DNA of 64,000 bases from contig NZ_CP026031.1 of NCBI RefSeq assembly GCF_003726095.1, positions 310,001 through 374,000 on the forward strand. The letters are read 5' to 3'. This DNA is from Niallia circulans. GTDB lineage: Bacteria > Bacillota > Bacilli > Bacillales > Cytobacillaceae. The notes below the pieces were generated by a model, which was not told the DNA's origin, did no database searches, and saw only the letters and a list, made by a program, of their open reading frames with translations. Both the position numbers and the translations under genes were made by a program. Positions 19,384 through 27,891 of the stretch are shown piece after piece (position 1 is the first letter of the stretch; each line of letters begins with the position of its first letter).

Positions 19384-19399
19384 TGTGATTTATTTCACA
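19384..19399. promoter_or_regulatory. perfect Fnr box upstream of nirB
   Basis: TGTGA-TTTATT-TCACA fits the Fnr consensus exactly. Its centre is only 48 bases before the nirB ATG; activation from -41.5 would put the transcript start inside the ribosome binding site. Repression, activation from another position, or binding by a related CRP/Fnr protein are alternatives. The 19104-19383 stretch shows no gene. Confidence 0.7.
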
Positions 19400-19439
19400 A
19401 ATAAATCACCTTACTAGATAAGTCTTGGAGGGACGAAAA

Positions 19440-21845
19440 ATGAAAAAGAGATTAGTGATGATTGGAAATGGAATGGCAGGAGTTCGGACGATTGAAGAGA
19501 TATTGAAGAGAAATGCTGACCTTTTTGACATAACGATTATTGGGGATGAGCCTTATCCAAACTATAATCGAATTATGCTTTCAAATGTTTTGCAAGGAAA
19601 AACAACTGTAAATGATATTAATATTAATGACTGGAATTGGTATCAAGAGAATCATATTCATCTTTTAACAGGAGAAAAAGCAATAAAGATTGATCGAGAA
19701 GAGAAAGCGGTCCTTACGGATAAAGGAAAAGCGATAGAATATGATGAACTTATCCTTGCAACAGGATCTAGTGCCTTTATTTTACCGATACCTGGAAGTG
19801 ATTTAGAAGGTGTAATTGGATTCAGAACCATTGACGATACGGAAAAAATGCTGGAAACAGCAAAGACTTATAAAAAAGCGGTTGTTATCGGCGGAGGATT
19901 ACTAGGATTAGAAGCTGCAAGAGGATTAATAGATCGTGGAATGGAAGTTCATGTTGTTCACTTATTGCCAACTTTAATGGAGCAGCAATTAGATGCAGCA
20001 GCAGCAAATCTTCTTAGAAAAGATTTAGAAGCACAAGGTATGAAGTTCTTAATGGAAAAACAGACAGCAGAGATATATGGAGATAAACGAGTTCAAGGAT
20101 TGAAATTTACAGATGGAACAACAGTTGATTGTGATCTTGTCGTAATGGCTGTTGGTATTAGACCAAATGTAGCAATTGCCCGTGAGGCAGGATTAGAAGT
20201 AAATCGCGCGATCATTGTGAATGATCATATGGTTACATCTGATCCATCCATCTTTGCAGTAGGGGAATGTGCAGAGCATAATGGAATTGCCTATGGATTA
20301 GTTGCTCCTCTATATGAACAAGGAATGGCTCTTGCCGATTATATAACAGGCAAAGAAGGAAAAGGATATCAAGGATCAATTCTTTCTACTCAATTGAAAG
20401 TAGCAGGGTGTGACTTATTTTCAGGAGGGAAAATCCATGAGGATGAAAATACGGAAGCAATTATTGTTCATGACCAATTTGCAAAAGTATATAAAAAGAT
20501 TTTAGTAACAGACAACAAAATTGTTGGAATTGTCTTATACGGAGATGCTTCCGATGGAACTCGGCTATTTAATATGTTGAAGAAACAAGCAGATATTAGT
20601 GAGTATACAAGTTCCTCTGTATTGAGCAAGAGCGGGGAGGACGCAGAAGAAGATTTAGTAGCAAGCATGAGTGCAGATGACACTGTATGTGGCTGTAATG
20701 GGGTAACAAAAGGTACTATCGTTCATTCTATCCTAGAGCAGGGATTAACTACTTTTGAAGAAGTAAAAGGATGTACAAAGGCAGGAGCATCTTGTGGTAA
20801 ATGTAAACCACTAGTTGAAGGGATTTTAGCGCATACACTTGGTGACAGCTTTGATGCATCCATTCAAAAAACAGGGATGTGCAGCTGTACAACACTTACT
20901 CGTGATGAAGTAGTAGCACAAATAAAAGAAATGCAGCTTAAATCTCCAAAAGAAGTTAGAATGGTGCTTGGTTTTGCAAGTGAAGAAGGCTGTTCAAAAT
21001 GCCGCCCAGCGTTAAACTATTATATGCGTATGCTGTTCCCAGAAGAGTACGAGGACGATAAGGCATCAAGATTTGTTAATGAGAAAATGGAAGGGAATAT
21101 TCAAAAAGATGGGACATTCTCCATCATTCCTCGTATGTATGGCGGAACAACTACTGCAGAGGATTTAGTGAAAATCGGAGAGGTAGCGAAAAAATACAAT
21201 GTGCCATTAGTGAAAATTACCGGGGCAAGCCGGATTGGATTATATGGTGTGAAGAAAGAAGATGTCCCACATGTTTGGGAAGAGCTAGGAATGCGTTCTG
21301 GTTATGCTTATTCTAAATCTCTTCGTAACGTAAAATCATGTGTTGGGTCAAGATTTTGCCGCTTCGGCACCCAAGATTCATTGGGACTTGGCATTAAGTT
21401 AGAACAAGAACTAGAAATGGTCGACACTCCGCATAAAATGAAAATGGGAGTAACAGGATGTCCAAGAAACTGTGCAGAAGTATTGACAAAAGACTTTGGT
21501 GTTATTTGCGTAGAAAATGGCTATCAGTTGTATATTGGTGGAAATGGCGGAACAGAAGTACGTGAATGCGATAGCTTAACAACAGTTCAAACAGAAGAAG
21601 AAGTAATTACAATGGCCAAGGCATTTGTTCAATATTATCGTGAAAATGCGAACTATGGAGAAAGAACGGCTCCATGGGTGGAACGTATGGGGATTGAAAC
21701 AGTGAAAGAAACACTACTAAATGCTAGAAATATGAAACAGTTTGTAAGCAGATTTGAGCGTGCAAAAACAACATACGAAGAAGCTTGGTCTACTGTTTTA
21801 AACGACCAAATGAAGAGAGAAATGTATGAAGTGATAAAAGGCTAA
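19440..21845 (+). CDS. nirB: nitrite reductase [NAD(P)H] large subunit
   Basis: 801 residues from the ATG at 19440 (GGAGGG seven bases upstream). Domains in order: FAD/NAD-binding reductase (1-300: IGNGMAGVRTIEEI, VVIGGGLLGLEAARGL), two BFD-like iron-sulphur segments with cysteine sets CGCNG...CGKC near 420-455 and CSC...CSKC near 484-525, then the sulphite/nitrite reductase hemoprotein half. The siroheme/4Fe-4S ligands are in CVGSRFCRFG and GCPRNCAE near 635-680. It reduces nitrite to ammonium in the cytoplasm, for nitrogen assimilation or anaerobic NADH disposal. It leads a five-gene operon with nirD, two siroheme genes and nirC, and has a perfect Fnr box upstream. Equivalent to B. subtilis NasD. 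Confidence 0.95.
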   Translation: MKKRLVMIGNGMAGVRTIEEILKRNADLFDITIIGDEPYPNYNRIMLSNVLQGKTTVNDININDWNWYQENHIHLLTGEKAIKIDREEKAVLTDKGKAIEYDELILATGSSAFILPIPGSDLEGVIGFRTIDDTEKMLETAKTYKKAVVIGGGLLGLEAARGLIDRGMEVHVVHLLPTLMEQQLDAAAANLLRKDLEAQGMKFLMEKQTAEIYGDKRVQGLKFTDGTTVDCDLVVMAVGIRPNVAIAREAGLEVNRAIIVNDHMVTSDPSIFAVGECAEHNGIAYGLVAPLYEQGMALADYITGKEGKGYQGSILSTQLKVAGCDLFSGGKIHEDENTEAIIVHDQFAKVYKKILVTDNKIVGIVLYGDASDGTRLFNMLKKQADISEYTSSSVLSKSGEDAEEDLVASMSADDTVCGCNGVTKGTIVHSILEQGLTTFEEVKGCTKAGASCGKCKPLVEGILAHTLGDSFDASIQKTGMCSCTTLTRDEVVAQIKEMQLKSPKEVRMVLGFASEEGCSKCRPALNYYMRMLFPEEYEDDKASRFVNEKMEGNIQKDGTFSIIPRMYGGTTTAEDLVKIGEVAKKYNVPLVKITGASRIGLYGVKKEDVPHVWEELGMRSGYAYSKSLRNVKSCVGSRFCRFGTQDSLGLGIKLEQELEMVDTPHKMKMGVTGCPRNCAEVLTKDFGVICVENGYQLYIGGNGGTEVRECDSLTTVQTEEEVITMAKAFVQYYRENANYGERTAPWVERMGIETVKETLLNARNMKQFVSRFERAKTTYEEAWSTVLNDQMKREMYEVIKG

Positions 21846-21874
21846 TAGCTATAGAACAAAAATGGAGGGAATAC

Positions 21875-22195
21875 ATGATGACGGCAACTTTAGAATGGAA
21901 TAAGATTATGAAACTAGCTGATTTACCTAAACAAATTGGTAAAGAGGTTCATTTAAAAGGAAAATCAATTGCTTTATTTCATCTTTCTAATGGAGAGGTT
22001 AGAGCTATTGCGAATAACTGTCCCCATCAAAATGGTCCATTGGCAGAAGGAATTGTATCAGGCGAATTTGTTTTCTGTCCATTGCATGATTGGAAAATTT
22101 CTTTAGTCACAGGCGAAGTTCAAAAACCGGATAATGGCTGTGTAGAGGTTTATGAAACACAAATAAAAGATGACTATATTTATATAATGGTGTAA
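21875..22195 (+). CDS. nirD: nitrite reductase small subunit, Rieske-type
   Basis: 106 residues. The Rieske 2Fe-2S ligands are intact: CPH in NNCPHQNGPLAEG and CPLH in VFCPLHDW, as in B. subtilis NasE, whereas E. coli NirD lacks them. Partner of the large subunit in the cytosolic nitrite reductase. Two adjacent ATG codons (21875, 21878) could serve; GGAGGG is five or eight bases upstream, so the second is equally plausible. Twenty-nine bases after nirB. Confidence 0.93.
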   Translation: MMTATLEWNKIMKLADLPKQIGKEVHLKGKSIALFHLSNGEVRAIANNCPHQNGPLAEGIVSGEFVFCPLHDWKISLVTGEVQKPDNGCVEVYETQIKDDYIYIMV

Positions 22196-22198
22196 GAG

Positions 22199-23635
22199 AT
22201 GGATACGAACAAGGGGTATGTAGCATTTGTGGGAGCAGGGCCTGGGGATATTGGTTTAATTACAACTAAGGGGAGAGAATGTTTAAAAAAAGCAGATGTT
22301 GTCTTGTATGATCGACTTGCCAATCCACGCTTATTGCGTTTTACAAGCAGAGATTGTGTGTTTATCTATTGTGGAAAGCTGCCCAATAATCATATTATGA
22401 GACAAGAAAAGATTAACGAAACTTTAGTAGCAGAAGCTTTAAAAGGAAAGTATGTTGTGCGGTTAAAAGGAGGAGATCCTTCTGTTTTTGGAAGAGTTGG
22501 GGAAGAAGCAGAAGCAATAGCAGCATATGATATCCCTTTTGAAATAGTACCCGGAGTGACGTCAAGCATTGCAGCAAGTGCTTATGCCGGCATTCCGGTA
22601 ACACACCGAGATTATAGTACTAGCTTTACGATACGAACAGGGCATGCTTGTAAGAAAAATGAAGCGGCCATTCATCATAAGCCTAAGCAAGAAGCGATAG
22701 GAGATACACTTGCTTATTATATGGGGGTGAAAGGCTTACCGGGAATTTGTGAAAGCTTAATAGCTCAAGGTAAGTCTAGTGACACGAAAGTAGCTGTTAT
22801 TGAGTGGGCCACTCTAGGAAAACAACGAGTAGTCGAAGGGACCTTAGAAACAATAGTAGAAAGGGTAAAGGAAGCAAAGCTTGGAAACCCAGCATTAACA
22901 ATAATTGGTGATGTTGTCCAGTTAAGATCGTCTATTGCATGGTTCGAGAAAAAATCCTTTTATCAAAAGAAGCTATTGATTGCAAAAAGCTCATCAGAAG
23001 AAAGTGTACTAGAAAGATATTTTTCTAAAAATGGTGCAGAGGCTTATGCCTTCCCCACTATCAAATCTAACGCGCACTCCTATACAGCGGAGGAGATACA
23101 ATTGATAGTAAATGCAGAAAGACTGATTTTTGCTTCTGTAGAAGGAGTAGAGCTTGTGTTTACTCAGCTATTTAAAGCAAATTATGATGTGCGGGATCTT
23201 CCTCGACAAATAGAACATCTGTCTGATAAAACACGCAAGGAATTAGAAAAAAGGGGCATACACAGTCTAAAGGCATCGTATGACAAAAGAAGTGCTATTT
23301 TAATAGGAAATGAACAAGCAATCGAGAAACAAGCCTTCTCCGATAATTTACTAGCACTACCTAGCCATATGATTGAAATAGATGAACGTTTTCAAGAAGT
23401 AAATGAACGCTTGTTGACAGAAGACCAATGGGAAACGGTTATTTTTCCCAATAAACGGTCTGTTGATTTATTTTTACAAGAATGGCGTAAATTTAGCACA
23501 CAGAATCCAATGGAACTGTCATTTGCGGCAATCGGCCAATCGGTGCAGGAGTATGTTGTTAAGCAGGGATTTAATCATATAGATGAACAGGTACAGCAAG
23601 TATTAGATAATCAGGAATGGAAGTGTGAGAGCTGA
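22199..23635 (+). CDS. uroporphyrinogen-III C-methyltransferase fused to HemD-like domain
   Basis: 478 residues, the size of B. subtilis NasF. Residues 1-245 are a SUMT (CobA-type) SAM-dependent methyltransferase: GAGPGDIGLIT, ADVVLYDRL, VRLKGGDPSVFGR, EIVPGVTSS, TGH. Residues 255-478 resemble uroporphyrinogen-III synthase (HemD). The enzyme makes precorrin-2 for siroheme, the cofactor of the reductase encoded upstream. It begins three bases after the nirD stop with a weak ribosome site, suggesting coupling. The HemD-like part is diverged and may be non-catalytic. No precorrin-2 dehydrogenase gene is present in this operon. Confidence 0.9.
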   Translation: MDTNKGYVAFVGAGPGDIGLITTKGRECLKKADVVLYDRLANPRLLRFTSRDCVFIYCGKLPNNHIMRQEKINETLVAEALKGKYVVRLKGGDPSVFGRVGEEAEAIAAYDIPFEIVPGVTSSIAASAYAGIPVTHRDYSTSFTIRTGHACKKNEAAIHHKPKQEAIGDTLAYYMGVKGLPGICESLIAQGKSSDTKVAVIEWATLGKQRVVEGTLETIVERVKEAKLGNPALTIIGDVVQLRSSIAWFEKKSFYQKKLLIAKSSSEESVLERYFSKNGAEAYAFPTIKSNAHSYTAEEIQLIVNAERLIFASVEGVELVFTQLFKANYDVRDLPRQIEHLSDKTRKELEKRGIHSLKASYDKRSAILIGNEQAIEKQAFSDNLLALPSHMIEIDERFQEVNERLLTEDQWETVIFPNKRSVDLFLQEWRKFSTQNPMELSFAAIGQSVQEYVVKQGFNHIDEQVQQVLDNQEWKCES

Positions 23636-24357
23636 TGGATGCAGTTGTGTATATTGGCCATGGCAGCCGCATAATCGAAGGTAATAAACAATTCATCGCA
23701 TTTATTGAAGCAGTAAAAAAAGAAATAAATATCCCTGTTCAAGAAATTGCTTTTTTAGAACTAGCGTCACCTTCTATTGAGGAAACGATGGAAAAAGTAA
23801 TTTGGGCTGGAGCAAGGGATATTCTCGTCGTACCTGTTCTATTGTTTGCAGCAGCTCATTTTAAAAGAGATATACCAGAAGAATTACTGGCAGTGAAAGA
23901 AAGGTTTCCAGATGTACGATTTTCTGTTTCTAAACCATTTGATGTCCATCCAAAAATGCTGAACTTAGTTATGAAAAGAATCAATGAACAAGGATGGGAT
24001 CATGATGGGGGAATTCTAATAGTCGGGAGAGGCAGCAGTGATCCCGAACCAATTGGAAAGCTGAAGGAAATAAGTGAGCATATACAACAAAAATTAGCTT
24101 GCTCTGTATACCCTGCATTTTTAACAGCAGGGAAGCCAGAGTTTGAGGAGGAACTACAAAAGCTTCAATTAGCATATAACAAGATTTATATTGTCCCGTA
24201 TTTACTTTTTACAGGAAGGTTATTAAAAAGAATGGAAAGCACGATAGAAAGCAGCGACAAAGAAGTGATTCTTTGTCAGCCGTTAAAATACGACCAGTTG
24301 ATGAAGGAAGTTTTGCTAGAAAGAATGGAAGAGCAATTCATGAGCCTTACAATATAA
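23635..24357 (+). CDS. sirohydrochlorin ferrochelatase (CbiX/SirB family)
   Basis: 240 residues with two CbiX-like repeats: VYIGHGSRI at the start and ILIVGRGSSDPE near 123. The metal/substrate histidine is in YIGHGSR and another candidate is in LLFAAAHFKRDIPEE near 80. It inserts Fe2+ into sirohydrochlorin to complete siroheme. The ATG shares one base with the preceding stop (TGATG), so translation is coupled. Cobalt chelation is an alternative within the family, but the nitrite reductase context favours iron. Confidence 0.9.
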   Translation: MDAVVYIGHGSRIIEGNKQFIAFIEAVKKEINIPVQEIAFLELASPSIEETMEKVIWAGARDILVVPVLLFAAAHFKRDIPEELLAVKERFPDVRFSVSKPFDVHPKMLNLVMKRINEQGWDHDGGILIVGRGSSDPEPIGKLKEISEHIQQKLACSVYPAFLTAGKPEFEEELQKLQLAYNKIYIVPYLLFTGRLLKRMESTIESSDKEVILCQPLKYDQLMKEVLLERMEEQFMSLTI

Positions 24358-24382
24358 AATAAAAAGGTAGAGGAGTGTCGTT

Positions 24383-25183
24383 ATGAAAGAGGTTATTACT
24401 GCATTTAGTAATACGGCATTAATGAAAAGCAATGCATTAACTGCAAGTAAAAAGAAGTATTTAGTTGGTTCGATGCTTGCGGGTTTTTTTGTTGGATTAG
24501 GAATTATTCTTATTTTTACAATTGGCGGCTTACTTGGTGCGACCGGATTTGCAGGTACCAAAATTGTCATGGGAGTCTCCTTTGGGATTGCATTGAGTTT
24601 AGTTATTATGGCAGGGGCTGACTTATTTACCGGTAATAATATGGTAATGACAATAGGCATGCTGGAGAAGAAAGTCACATGGAAGGATACTGGGAAAGTA
24701 TGGGGATACAGTTATATCGGTAACTTTATCGGTTCTATTCTCGTAGCATTATTATTTAGCTATTCTGGTTTGGCAGTTGGAGGGGTAGCGGATTTTATAA
24801 CAAACGGAGCGGCAGCGAAAATGAATGCTCCTTTTATGGAATTATTGATTCGAGGGATTCTCTGTAATATTCTCGTTTGTTTAGCTGTTTGGTGTTCCGT
24901 AAAATTAAAGGATGAAACAGCGAAATTAATTATGATCTTTTGGTGTCTGTTTGCCTTTATTACATCAGGGTTTGAACATAGTGTCGCCAATATGACCTTA
25001 TTGTCTATTGCACTTATCATTCCTCATCCTGAAACTGTATCGATCGGCGGACTAATTGCTAATTTACTGCCAGTTACAATTGGAAATATTATCGGTGGAG
25101 CTGTTTTTGTAGGAGCTGCCTATTGGTATCATATTTCGGAGAAGACACAAGCAGTGGTTAAATCTTTTAAAAAAGAGGCTTAA
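24383..25183 (+). CDS. nirC: nitrite channel of the formate/nitrite (FNT) family
   Basis: 266 residues with about six membrane helices in the FNT fold. GADLFTGNNMVM near 87-98 carries the first conserved FNT block, and FITSGFEHSVANM near 190 carries the central histidine of FNT channels. It should move nitrite (possibly formate) across the membrane, here feeding or relieving the nitrite reductase encoded upstream. Twenty-five bases after the chelatase gene and last in the operon. An Fnr box sits between its stop codon and the terminator. Confidence 0.92.
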   Translation: MKEVITAFSNTALMKSNALTASKKKYLVGSMLAGFFVGLGIILIFTIGGLLGATGFAGTKIVMGVSFGIALSLVIMAGADLFTGNNMVMTIGMLEKKVTWKDTGKVWGYSYIGNFIGSILVALLFSYSGLAVGGVADFITNGAAAKMNAPFMELLIRGILCNILVCLAVWCSVKLKDETAKLIMIFWCLFAFITSGFEHSVANMTLLSIALIIPHPETVSIGGLIANLLPVTIGNIIGGAVFVGAAYWYHISEKTQAVVKSFKKEA

Positions 25184-25196
25184 ATTTACTTGTTTA

Positions 25197-25212
25197 TGTG
25201 AAAAATATCACA
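25197..25212. promoter_or_regulatory. perfect Fnr box between nirC and its terminator
   Basis: TGTGA-AAAATA-TCACA, exact consensus, 14 bases after the nirC stop and touching the terminator stem. There is no annotated gene for it to control: on plus, a -41.5 start would fall at about 25246, just past the terminator; on minus it would be antisense to nirC. Confidence 0.65.
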
Positions 25213-25244
25213 AAAAGCTATCTGATAAGAAGATAGCTTTTTTT
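25212..25244 (+). terminator. terminator of the nitrite reductase operon
   Basis: AAAAGCTATCT and AGATAGCTTTT form a clean stem around a short loop, followed by further T. Confidence 0.9.
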
Positions 25245-25353
25245 ATTGCTTATTTTACTTATAGGAGGGAATAGTTGTCGCATACAATTAGAGGCAACTG
25301 AATATAAAGGGATTTTACCATATTCTTAACGGCACTGATGGAGCCTCGTTTGA

Positions 25354-26703
25354 TTATAAATCTTTTAATACTTTTTCCATCTTCTTTAGTTTACGATAAA
25401 TTACGGACCGGTCAATCCCTAACTTTTTTGCTGCTTCTGTGCTATTATTATTGCATATTTCTATCATTTGTTGAATATATCGTCCTTCTGTAATAGCAGT
25501 GTAATCTTTTAGTTGAGATAGTTTGCTCATATTGCTTTTAATAAAGTAATCAAGAGTAAACCAATCCGTTACTTGTTCTTCCTTTTCTCTCATCACAGTT
25601 TGTTCTGTTAAAACCAATCGTTCAATATAGTTTCTTAGTTCTCTTGCATTTCCTGGCCACTCTTGATGAAGCATGTATTCAAATTCCTCTGCTTTAAAGC
25701 GATAATTAGTACCATAATTATCATTAATATTCTGCAAAAAGTAAGAGAGTAACCCAACTAAATCTGGCTTTCGATGCCGAAGTGGGGGAATATAAATAGG
25801 AATGACATTAATTCGATAGTACAAGTCCTCTCTAAATTTATTCTGTTGCACAAGGCCCCATAAATCACAATTAGTAGCAGTAATTACCCTACAGTTGATA
25901 GGGATTTGCTTTGTTCCACCAATGCGGCGCAGTTCGTTTTCCTCTAGTACTCTTAATAGTTTTGCTTGCATTTCTAAAGGTATTTCGGAAATTTCATCTA
26001 AAAATAAATAGCCATTATTTGCTTCCTCTATCATCCCTTTTTTTTCGTCAAATACACCAGCTAGCATACCTTTTTCATATCCAAATAGCTCATATTCAAA
26101 TAAAGAATGCGGAATAGCTGCACAATTAATTGTAATAAATGGCCCATCTGCTCGGTCGCTATGTTGATGAATATATTTTGCTATGACTTCTTTTCCAGTA
26201 CCAGATTCGCCATAGATAAGTATTTTACTATTGTAATGAGAAATCTTTCTACATACTTTCATTATTTGCTTCATAGCTAAACTTTCTACTACTAATTTTT
26301 GCTGTTCTCTTTTTTTCTCTTGTTCTTCCATTTTATTAACGGAATCAACTTCAATGAAGGTTTGCTGATTTTCTATTTTGATATTATTGGAAGTGGTTAC
26401 AACTAATTGCACTTCACCACTTTTATATAAGAGGGGTGTTGCAGTGGATCTAATATTAAACCCTCTATTGGTTTTAATTGTTTTGCATACTTTTTGTTTT
26501 GTTTGAATGGCCTCCATTGTAATGGAATGTTTATAATATCCTGCTTTAACTAAGTCCTGTACATTTAGCTGCAATAGCTCTTCTAGTGACATTCCTAATG
26601 TTAGAGCAGTAAATTCATTAGAAATTAAAATGTTTCCTGAACCGTCCGTAACAAATAAACTGGAGGGTGAATCAATAAATGGTTGCATTGTTTTTTCAGT
26701 CAT
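25354..26703 (-). CDS. enhancer-binding-protein-like regulator (PAS, AAA+, Fis) with altered GAFTGA loop
   Basis: 449 residues from the ATG at 26703 (an upstream TTG at 26706 is possible). PAS-like sensor about 10-115, AAA+ domain about 140-375 with Walker A GESGTGKEVIAKYIH and GYLFLDEISEIP, and a C-terminal Fis-type helix-turn-helix (NSTEAAKKLGIDRSVIYRKLKKM). The overall design is that of sigma-54 (SigL) activators. However, the loop that should read GAFTGA reads GMLAGV (after GYEK), so the key Thr is Ala. That loop contacts sigma-54, and its change suggests altered or lost activation, or a shift to sigma-54-independent control. It sits just downstream of the FabK/OFA/CoA-transferase operon on the same strand and may regulate it. 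Confidence 0.85.
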   Translation of the reverse strand: MTEKTMQPFIDSPSSLFVTDGSGNILISNEFTALTLGMSLEELLQLNVQDLVKAGYYKHSITMEAIQTKQKVCKTIKTNRGFNIRSTATPLLYKSGEVQLVVTTSNNIKIENQQTFIEVDSVNKMEEQEKKREQQKLVVESLAMKQIMKVCRKISHYNSKILIYGESGTGKEVIAKYIHQHSDRADGPFITINCAAIPHSLFEYELFGYEKGMLAGVFDEKKGMIEEANNGYLFLDEISEIPLEMQAKLLRVLEENELRRIGGTKQIPINCRVITATNCDLWGLVQQNKFREDLYYRINVIPIYIPPLRHRKPDLVGLLSYFLQNINDNYGTNYRFKAEEFEYMLHQEWPGNARELRNYIERLVLTEQTVMREKEEQVTDWFTLDYFIKSNMSKLSQLKDYTAITEGRYIQQMIEICNNNSTEAAKKLGIDRSVIYRKLKKMEKVLKDL

Positions 26704-26903
26704 CAATGATTTCCATCCCCTTTGTATAAAAACTACTTACACCTTCTAATTATAAGGGGCTACATAGTATGTGCTCGTCCTAATTATGTCTATTTTAAGG
26801 AAAAAAATAGATAGATGAGCAGGAAGGGTTCTTTGAAAATGGAACAAATTAGCAGAATGGAAACAGCCAAATAGTGCTCCGTTCTTGACTGTTTCTCGGT
26901 CAT

Positions 26904-27863
26904 TTAATTATTAACTGTTTCTTTAGCGGGAAAAGATAGATTTGCTAGCTTTCTTTGTACTTCCTCTGCTTCTATGAACAGTGTTGTAATCATTTCTTCT
27001 ACTGTAGTAAGTTCATTACATAAGCCACAAATTTGGCCAGCCATAACAGACCCTCTATCAATATCGCCCTCAAAAACTGCTTTTCTTAACGAGCCTAATG
27101 ACAATTTTTCTAAGTCATCTCTTGAGGCATGCTGCTGTTCTAGTTTTAGGTATTCATCAATCATACTGTTTTTAATACTTCTAACAGGTCCGCCTAAACT
27201 TCTGCCTGTTACTGTTGTACTCGTATCTATTGCATCAAGCACTGCTTTTTTTACATTTTCATGAACAGGACATTCATAAGTAGCTAAGAAACGTGTACCG
27301 ATCTGTATACCTTGTGCTCCCAATGCAAACGCAGCCACAATTCCTCTTCCGTCAGCGATACCTCCTGCTCCAATAACGGGAATAGAAACAGCGCTTACTA
27401 CTTGAGGTAATAAAGCCATAGTGGTAGTCTCTCCAACATGACCTCCAGCTTCGGTACCTTCAGCTACAATAGCGTCTGCTCCTAATGCTTCCATTTTTTT
27501 TGCGATTTTCACAGAAGGAACAACCGGGATAACTTTTATGCCATTCTCTTTAAAAAGCGACATGTAAGGGGCTGGTGTCCCAGCTCCTGTTGTGACAATT
27601 TTTACTCCTTCTTCAATAATAACATCGATTAATTCAGGAATATTATTCATCATCAACATCAAATTTACAGCAAATGGGTTGGTGGTAATTTCTTTTGTTT
27701 TTCGAATTTCTTCCCGTAAAGCGTCTGCGGATAGACCACCAGAAGCAATAATTCCTAATCCGCCTGCGTTTGAGACTGCTCCAGCTAATGGTGCAAAAGC
27801 AATTTGTGCCATTCCCCCTTGAAAAATTGGATATTTAATATCTAATAATTTTGTAATACTCAT
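26904..27863 (-). CDS. FabK-like flavin oxidoreductase (enoyl-ACP reductase II / nitronate monooxygenase family)
   Basis: 319 residues, single FMN-binding TIM barrel. YPIFQGGMAQIAFAPLAGAVSNAGGLGII, VKIVTTGAG, AEGTEAGGHVG and VIGAGGIADGRG follow S. pneumoniae FabK closely, including the His in GGHVG that corresponds to the FabK catalytic residue. Enoyl-ACP reduction or oxidation of nitronates are both known in the family. In this operon (with an acyl-CoA transferase and an anion antiporter) an acyl thioester reductase for a short or branched acid is the more natural reading. Strong GGAGGAG site before the ATG. Last gene of the operon. Confidence 0.8.
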   Translation of the reverse strand: MSITKLLDIKYPIFQGGMAQIAFAPLAGAVSNAGGLGIIASGGLSADALREEIRKTKEITTNPFAVNLMLMMNNIPELIDVIIEEGVKIVTTGAGTPAPYMSLFKENGIKVIPVVPSVKIAKKMEALGADAIVAEGTEAGGHVGETTTMALLPQVVSAVSIPVIGAGGIADGRGIVAAFALGAQGIQIGTRFLATYECPVHENVKKAVLDAIDTSTTVTGRSLGGPVRSIKNSMIDEYLKLEQQHASRDDLEKLSLGSLRKAVFEGDIDRGSVMAGQICGLCNELTTVEEMITTLFIEAEEVQRKLANLSFPAKETVNN

Positions 27864-27891
27864 TTTTTTTCTCCTCCCAAGATTATTATAT

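Noticed and set aside
26860..26895. GAAACAG/CTGTTTC inverted repeat after the FabK-like gene
   Set aside because: Only seven bp with a 22-base loop and no T-run; insufficient for a terminator call.
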